Shown here one piece after another: positions 59,774-64,000 of a stretch of DNA of 64,000 nucleotides; the first letter of the stretch is position 1, and each line of letters starts with the position of its first letter. Under the pieces are notes generated by a model. That model was not told where the DNA came from and ran no database searches. It saw only the letters and a list, made by a program, of their open reading frames with translations. The position numbers were made by a program, and so were the translations under genes. The stretch comes from Micromonospora sonchi (GTDB lineage: Bacteria > Actinomycetota > Actinomycetes > Mycobacteriales > Micromonosporaceae), in assembly GCF_014646235.1 (NCBI RefSeq), contig NZ_BMNB01000020.1:1-64000 (forward strand). The letters run 5' to 3'.

Positions 59774-59950
59774 ATGCCGCAACTCGTGCTCTTCGCACGA
59801 GATGCCGCAACTCGCGGCCTCAGCAGGCCCCGACACCCCGACATACCGCAACTCGTGCCGCTCACCCGACCGGATACCCCGACCTGCCGCAACCCGCGCC
59901 CACCCGATCGGCCCGAACACCCCAACATGCCGCAACCCGCGCCACCCATT
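59774..59950. repeat. Degenerate ~41-bp tandem repeat with TGCCGCAACTCG core
   Basis: The core (A)TGCCGCAACTCGTGCC recurs at 59774, 59802, 59843, 59884 and 59927 (spacings 28, 41, 41, 43), with CTCG drifting to CCCG. Between cores the sequence CACCCCGAC recurs. There is no coding frame with sense. The rest of the gap up to 60063 shows nothing else. Confidence 0.65.
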
Positions 59951-60063
59951 ACCCCAGGCACAGCCGCACCAGGCCCGGACCCACCTCACTCCCACCACCT
60001 ATCGCCGGACTCTCGTGAGCACAGCTCCGGCTCTGGCGGGCGGACCGCTCGCGCTCGGAGCGG

Positions 60064-60474
60064 TCAGCGCAGCCGGCGGCGCTCGCGGAGCCAGTCCCGG
60101 CAGGCCCGGGTGTTGAGGGCCCAGAGCACCCAGGCCAGCAGCGCGAGACCGACGCAGGTGATCGCCCCGAAGAGGCCGAGCGAGGCCGCGGCCAGCAGAC
60201 CCGCCAGGGCGTACGCGCAATAGGGTGCCCAGGGCCGGCGGCCGACCAGGCCGAGCGCCACCATCGCGCTGGCCACCGCCATGATGGAGAAGAAGACGGG
60301 GGCGCCGAACGAGCCGCCCTTGGTCAGCAGGCGGTGCGCCACCGCCAGCGTGAAGATCAGCGACAACAGCGTGAAGGCGAGCACGGTGAGCCGGAGCGGG
60401 GTGGGCATCGCGGGATGTCGGAACACGTCCCCGTCGCCGCCGCCGGGGGCGCGTACGACCATACGGACAACCAT
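60064..60474 (-). CDS. Four-helix membrane protein of unknown function
   Basis: The 136-aa product has four membrane helices (VLAFTLLSLIFTLAVAHRLL, FFSIMAVASAMVALGLVG, PYCAYALAGLLAAASLGLFG, ITCVGLALLAWVLWALN) and a basic end. ATG 60474 follows AAGG; ATG 60408 would start right at the first helix. No family is recognised. Confidence 0.65.
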   Translation of the reverse strand: MVVRMVVRAPGGGDGDVFRHPAMPTPLRLTVLAFTLLSLIFTLAVAHRLLTKGGSFGAPVFFSIMAVASAMVALGLVGRRPWAPYCAYALAGLLAAASLGLFGAITCVGLALLAWVLWALNTRACRDWLRERRRLR

Positions 60475-60616
60475 GGGCGTCTACCTTCGCCGCACGGGTG
60501 GCACTGTCGCCAAGACGACACTTGCACGCCGGCGCCCGACCGGTTCCCCGACCCACTTGCACTAATTCAAACGATGACGGTCAATGAATGGAGCCGATCG
60601 GACACGGGGAGTGCAC

Positions 60617-61963
60617 ATGCCTGTCACGGGGAGAGCCCGCCGCCTGCTCGCCGCCGCCACGGTCGCGGCCCTGGCCGGCGCGGCGGTCGTCGCCGAACCG
60701 GTCTGGGCCGGCATCCGACAGCCACACGTCGAGAATCCGTACGCCGGAGTGACCGGGTACGTCGATCCGCAGTGGCGGGACCGGGCGGAGAGCGTTCCGG
60801 GCGGCCACCGGGTGTCGAACACCCCGACCGGCGTCTGGCTGAACCGGGTGAGCCAGATCTCCGGCGAGCCCGGCGAGCTGGGCCTACGGGCCCACCTGGA
60901 CGCCGCGTTGGCGCAGCGCGCCGGGTACGTGCAGGTGGTGCTGAACAACCTTCCCGCCCGGGACTGCGCCAGGCTCTCCCCGGGCGGGGAGTTCGCGATC
61001 GGCGAGGTGCGCCGCTACCAGCGGGAGTTCATCGATTCGATCGTGGCCATCGAGCGTGACCCGAGGTACCGACGGTTGCGCATCATCAACGTGATCGAGC
61101 CCAACGCGGTGCCGCAGCTGATCACCAGCATCGGCCTCAGCTCGCGATGCGAGAGCGTGGCGCGCAGCGGCGACCACGTCACCGGCATCCGGTACGCGCT
61201 GGACAGGCTGGGGCGGTACTCGAACCTCTACACCTACCTCGGCTCAGGTCACCACGCGGAGCTGGGCTGGGACGAATCCCGATCGGCCGGGGTGCGCCTG
61301 ATCACGGAGATCGTCCGCGGCAGTCGAGCCGGCCTGCGTGGCCTCGACGGCGTCATCGTCAACACCGCCGGGTACGGCGCGCTGGTCGAGCCGTACTTCG
61401 GCGTGGGCACCACCATCAACGGGGTGTCGGCTCGACAGACCCGATGGGTGGACTGGAACACCTTCGTCGATGAGTTGCCGTACGCGCAGCAGTTGCGGCA
61501 GGAGTTGGTCGCGGCCGGGTTCCCGGCGGACATCGGGGTGCTGATCGACACCTCCCGCAACGGATGGGGCGGCCCGCGCCGGCCGACCGGCCCGAGCACC
61601 GCGCGGGAGCTGAACACCTTTGTCGAACAGTCCCGCGTCGACCGGCGCACGGCGGCGGTGAACTGGTGCAACCAGGCCGGTGCCGGTCTCGGTGAGCGCC
61701 CGACCGTGGCACCGCAGCCGGGCGTCGACGCATACGTCTGGATGAAGCCGCCCGGCGTCTCCGACGGCGCCAGCGATCCGGCGCAGGCCGCCGACCCGCG
61801 CAGCGGTTTCGATCCCAAGTGCGACCCGGACCACCGGCCGGCGACCGGCTCCGGGTGGCCGCCCACCGACGCGCTGCGGGGGGCACCACCGGTCGGCGCC
61901 TGGTTCCCCGCGCAGTTCGCCGAGCTCATGGCGAACGCTCATCCTCCGCTGTCGGCGGCCTGA
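60617..61963 (+). CDS. Secreted GH6-family protein with altered catalytic residues
   Basis: The 448-aa product has a signal peptide (1-32) and a GH6 barrel (VVLNNLPARDCARLSPGGEF with D116; SNLYTYLGSGHHAELGWDES; IGVLIDTSRNGWGGPRRPTG; AYVWMKPPGVSDG). In active GH6 cellobiohydrolases and endoglucanases the motif IEPD/IEID supplies the catalytic acid; here it reads VIEPNAVPQL with Asn163. The usual KPPGESDG Glu is Val381, while Asp383 remains. No CBM is attached. It may be inactive, binding-only or altered in specificity. GGGGAG lies before ATG 60617. Confidence 0.85.
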   Translation: MPVTGRARRLLAAATVAALAGAAVVAEPVWAGIRQPHVENPYAGVTGYVDPQWRDRAESVPGGHRVSNTPTGVWLNRVSQISGEPGELGLRAHLDAALAQRAGYVQVVLNNLPARDCARLSPGGEFAIGEVRRYQREFIDSIVAIERDPRYRRLRIINVIEPNAVPQLITSIGLSSRCESVARSGDHVTGIRYALDRLGRYSNLYTYLGSGHHAELGWDESRSAGVRLITEIVRGSRAGLRGLDGVIVNTAGYGALVEPYFGVGTTINGVSARQTRWVDWNTFVDELPYAQQLRQELVAAGFPADIGVLIDTSRNGWGGPRRPTGPSTARELNTFVEQSRVDRRTAAVNWCNQAGAGLGERPTVAPQPGVDAYVWMKPPGVSDGASDPAQAADPRSGFDPKCDPDHRPATGSGWPPTDALRGAPPVGAWFPAQFAELMANAHPPLSAA

Positions 61964-62268
61964 TCCGGGCCGGGGCGGTGGACGGTGGTGAGGTCGGCCA
62001 GCCCGGAGATGGTGAGCAGGGGTTCCAGCAGCGGAGTGACGACGAGCTGAATGCACTCGGCATGCGGGAACAGGGCGGCCAGCCCGGCGCTGTCGAGGTA
62101 CTCCACCGCAGTGAGGTCGACCACGAGGTGCACACCCTCAGGGTCCACGGCGTCGGCCAACGCGGCGGCGAAGATGGCGGCGTTGCTCATGTCGATCTCG
62201 CCGGTCGCGGTCAGGACCGGCGTACCGTCGGGACGCCGGCTGGTGGCGAGGGAAAGCGGGGTGCTCAT
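61939..62268 (-). CDS. RsbV-like anti-sigma factor antagonist (STAS)
   Basis: The 109-aa protein is a single STAS domain (PVLTATGEIDMSNAAIFAAA, HLVVDLTAVEYLDSAGLAAL) with the phosphorylatable Ser in YLDSAGLA. It overlaps the phosphatase stop upstream (ATGA at 62265-62268), so the pair forms a partner-switching unit. Its 3' end overlaps the convergent GH6 gene by 25 bases. Confidence 0.9.
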   Translation of the reverse strand: MSTPLSLATSRRPDGTPVLTATGEIDMSNAAIFAAALADAVDPEGVHLVVDLTAVEYLDSAGLAALFPHAECIQLVVTPLLEPLLTISGLADLTTVHRPGPDQAADSGG

Positions 62269-64000
62269 CCGTTGATCCTTGCCTGCATGTCGACGGTGGT
62301 GCCGGCGGTGCCGGCGGTGACGGTGATGGTGTCCATCAGGGCACGCATGAGGACGAGCCCACGGCCGCGGTGCGTGTTGGCCGCCGGCTGCGGAGGGCGC
62401 CAGCGGCCCGTGTCGGTGACGCTCAACCGCAGGTCGTCCGCGGTGGCGGCGGCCCGCAGCCGGATCCGTCCGCCGGGTGAGTCGCGGTTGCCGTGCTCGA
62501 TGGCGTTGGCGCAGGCCTCGCCGGCGGCCACCAGGACGTCGTACGCGTTCGCCGGCGCCAGTCCGCAGCGGTCGAGCCAGTTGCGCAGCGCGGTGCGGAC
62601 CGGGGCCAGGTGGGTGGATTCGGCGGGGAACTCCAGTTCCAGCGGCCCGGGATGGCGGTAGAGGAGCAGGGCCACGTCGTCGTCGTAGCCGCCCTCGGGG
62701 GCCATCTGGTCCATCAGGTCGGTGGCCAGGGTCTCGATGGGCGTGGCGCGTCCGCTCTGGATGGCGGCGGCGGCGTGCGCGATGCCGGAGCTCAGGGGTT
62801 GGCGGCGGCGTTCCACCAGACCGTCGGTGTACAGCAGGAGGGTGGCCCGGGCGGGCACAACGCAGTCGGCCTCGGGCCGGTCGAGACCCGGACGGACGGC
62901 GAGCGGACGGGACCGCCCCTGGTCGAGCAGGTGGATGGTGCCGTCGGGATGAGCGATGACCGCCGGCGGATGGCCGGCGCTGGAATAGCGCAGCTCGCCG
63001 GTGAAGAGGTCGAGGACACCACAGAAGACGGTGGCGCAGGCGGCGCCGGGCAGCTGGGCGGCGAAGCGGTCGAGCGCCATCAGGGTCTGGCCGGGCCGGG
63101 AGTCCTGTAGCAGCAGCGCCCGGCAGGCGCTGCGCAGCTGACCCATGACGGTGGCGGCCTGCAGGCCGTGGCCCACACAGTCCCCGACCACGATGCCGAT
63201 CCGCCCGTCGGGCAGTTCGACGGTGTCGTACCAGTCACCGCCGACCTTCAGCGGGCGGGCGGCGGGCGCGTAGCGTACGGCGAAGCCGGCGGGTAGCTGC
63301 GCGGGACCGAGGATGGCCCGTTGCAGCGCCAGGGCCGTCTCGCGTTGCTGGTCGATCTGGTGCACCCGGTGCAGGCCCTGACCGAGGTGGCCGGCCAGCA
63401 GGGCCAGCAGGGTCTGGTCCTGGTCGGTGAAGGGCCGCTTCTCCCCCAGGTCGATCCAGACGACCATGGTGCCGTGCGGGTGCTCCACCGCGATGCCGGC
63501 CCCGCCGGCCTGATCGGCGACCGGGGTGAGCAGTGGCCGGTCCCGCAGGGCGGTGATACCACGACGCCGCTGTTCGGGTAGCGCGTCCCAGCGCAGCCGT
63601 GGATCGGTGGCGGTGATGACGGGGGCGTGGGCGCCGTCGAACACGGCGGCCATCACCCCGGCGGCACGCCAGAGCTTGCGCAGTTCGTCCAGGACCCCGT
63701 GCAGGGCGTCGGTCAGGTCATCCGCCTGCGACAGGCGCACGCTCAGCGCCGCCAGGGCGGTCTCGCGCTGGACGGCGTAGTGCTCGGCGGTCACATCTCG
63801 GAAGGTACCGACGACCATCCGGCGGCCGGTGTCGGGGTCGTCGACCTGGTTGAAGGCGGCGGCGACCCACAGCCGGTGCCCGTCGGCATGGGTGACGGGC
63901 ACCGTGTAGCTGCCGTGCGACTGCCCGAGCAGCACCTCGAACGCCTCGACCACCCGGCGGTGCGCCTCCGGCTCCCGCTCCCGGTCCGGCCACCACGGCT
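62265..64000 (-). CDS. RsbU-like phosphatase: PAS-GAF-SpoIIE-HATPase (5' end beyond window)
   Basis: The visible ~578 residues contain a PAS segment (GSYTVPVTHADGHRLWVAAA ... TFRDVTAEHY), a GAF-like domain (LRKLWRAAGVMAAVFDGAHA), a PP2C/SpoIIE phosphatase (LKVGGDWYDTVELPDGRIGI, VVGDCVGHGLQAATVMGQLR, VPARATLLLYTDGLVERRRQ, GYDDDVALLLYR) and a C-terminal HATPase kinase domain (VAAGEACANAIEHGNRDSPG, RGRGLVLMRALMD). It would dephosphorylate the coupled STAS antagonist in response to a signal, while its kinase domain may rephosphorylate. The frame remains open to 64000, so the start is outside. Confidence 0.92.
   Translation of the reverse strand, partial: PWWPDREREPEAHRRVVEAFEVLLGQSHGSYTVPVTHADGHRLWVAAAFNQVDDPDTGRRMVVGTFRDVTAEHYAVQRETALAALSVRLSQADDLTDALHGVLDELRKLWRAAGVMAAVFDGAHAPVITATDPRLRWDALPEQRRRGITALRDRPLLTPVADQAGGAGIAVEHPHGTMVVWIDLGEKRPFTDQDQTLLALLAGHLGQGLHRVHQIDQQRETALALQRAILGPAQLPAGFAVRYAPAARPLKVGGDWYDTVELPDGRIGIVVGDCVGHGLQAATVMGQLRSACRALLLQDSRPGQTLMALDRFAAQLPGAACATVFCGVLDLFTGELRYSSAGHPPAVIAHPDGTIHLLDQGRSRPLAVRPGLDRPEADCVVPARATLLLYTDGLVERRRQPLSSGIAHAAAAIQSGRATPIETLATDLMDQMAPEGGYDDDVALLLYRHPGPLELEFPAESTHLAPVRTALRNWLDRCGLAPANAYDVLVAAGEACANAIEHGNRDSPGGRIRLRAAATADDLRLSVTDTGRWRPPQPAANTHRGRGLVLMRALMDTITVTAGTAGTTVDMQARING

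Noticed and set aside
59774..59950. Considered as a CRISPR array
   Set aside because: Core is short and drifting, spacing varies from 28 to 43, and sequence between cores is itself repetitive.

Overview
The window is high-GC actinobacterial chromosome, most likely from Micromonospora or a close relative (Micromonosporaceae). This rests on the codon bias, the many GTG starts, the ATGA/GTGA gene overlaps, the interspersed GTTAAGAAGGGGCCCC hairpin elements, the CBM2-tagged secreted glycanases, and the small GntR/DivIVA and roadblock genes. No rRNA, tRNA, CRISPR array or intact transposon was seen.

The main theme is plant cell-wall breakdown. In order, the window holds: a secreted PL1 pectate lyase (145-1695); a CBM2-GH5 endoglucanase behind a CebR-like box (16223-17662); a CE1-type esterase with CBM2 and a ricin-plus-beta-helix secreted protein (24540-27634); and a compact glucuronoxylan locus (27750-39333). 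That locus has CBM2-tagged GH10 xylanase, CE7 acetyl esterase, a LacI regulator, an LplB/LplC/LplA-type oligosaccharide importer, a DUF624 membrane protein and GH67 alpha-glucuronidase. After it come a second MalE/F/G-type sugar importer behind an ECF sigma factor and anti-sigma-like gene (40906-45767), two large secreted GH43 enzymes with xylan-binding modules and a shared C-terminal domain (51538-57044), and a divergent GH6 protein (60617-61963). Three copies of CGAAANTTTCG lie beside the LacI gene, the importer and the xylanase. They probably define one xylan regulon. A separate TGTTAGCGTTAACA site precedes the GH43 genes.

The second theme is conflict and mobile debris, mainly at 1-13 kb. 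It includes a helicase with a C-terminal nuclease-like domain that looks degenerate, a four-gene YbaB / EspC-like / HExxH-toxin / partner cassette of the type VII polymorphic-toxin kind, an Xre-ImmA/IrrE plus PIN pair, a relic that looks like the start of BREX-2 pglX, a GntR-DivIVA mini-cassette, and an AbiEi/DUF559-type gene bracketed by two 63-bp copies of an imperfect palindrome.

The rest is housekeeping or signalling: divergent zwf and pgi, a GT87-type mannosyltransferase, BON, STAS, DUF2267 and roadblock proteins, a PadR-controlled membrane protein, a CopC-domain protein, and at the right edge an RsbV-like antagonist coupled to a PAS/GAF/SpoIIE/HATPase phosphatase that runs off the window. 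Several genes are broken (permease leader, 45.8-46.2 kb, 46.7-47.7 kb, truncated Xre at 48.1 kb, TnpB relic at 59.6 kb). These reflect either real decay or a few sequencing indels. All family assignments come from reading motifs; no database search was run.
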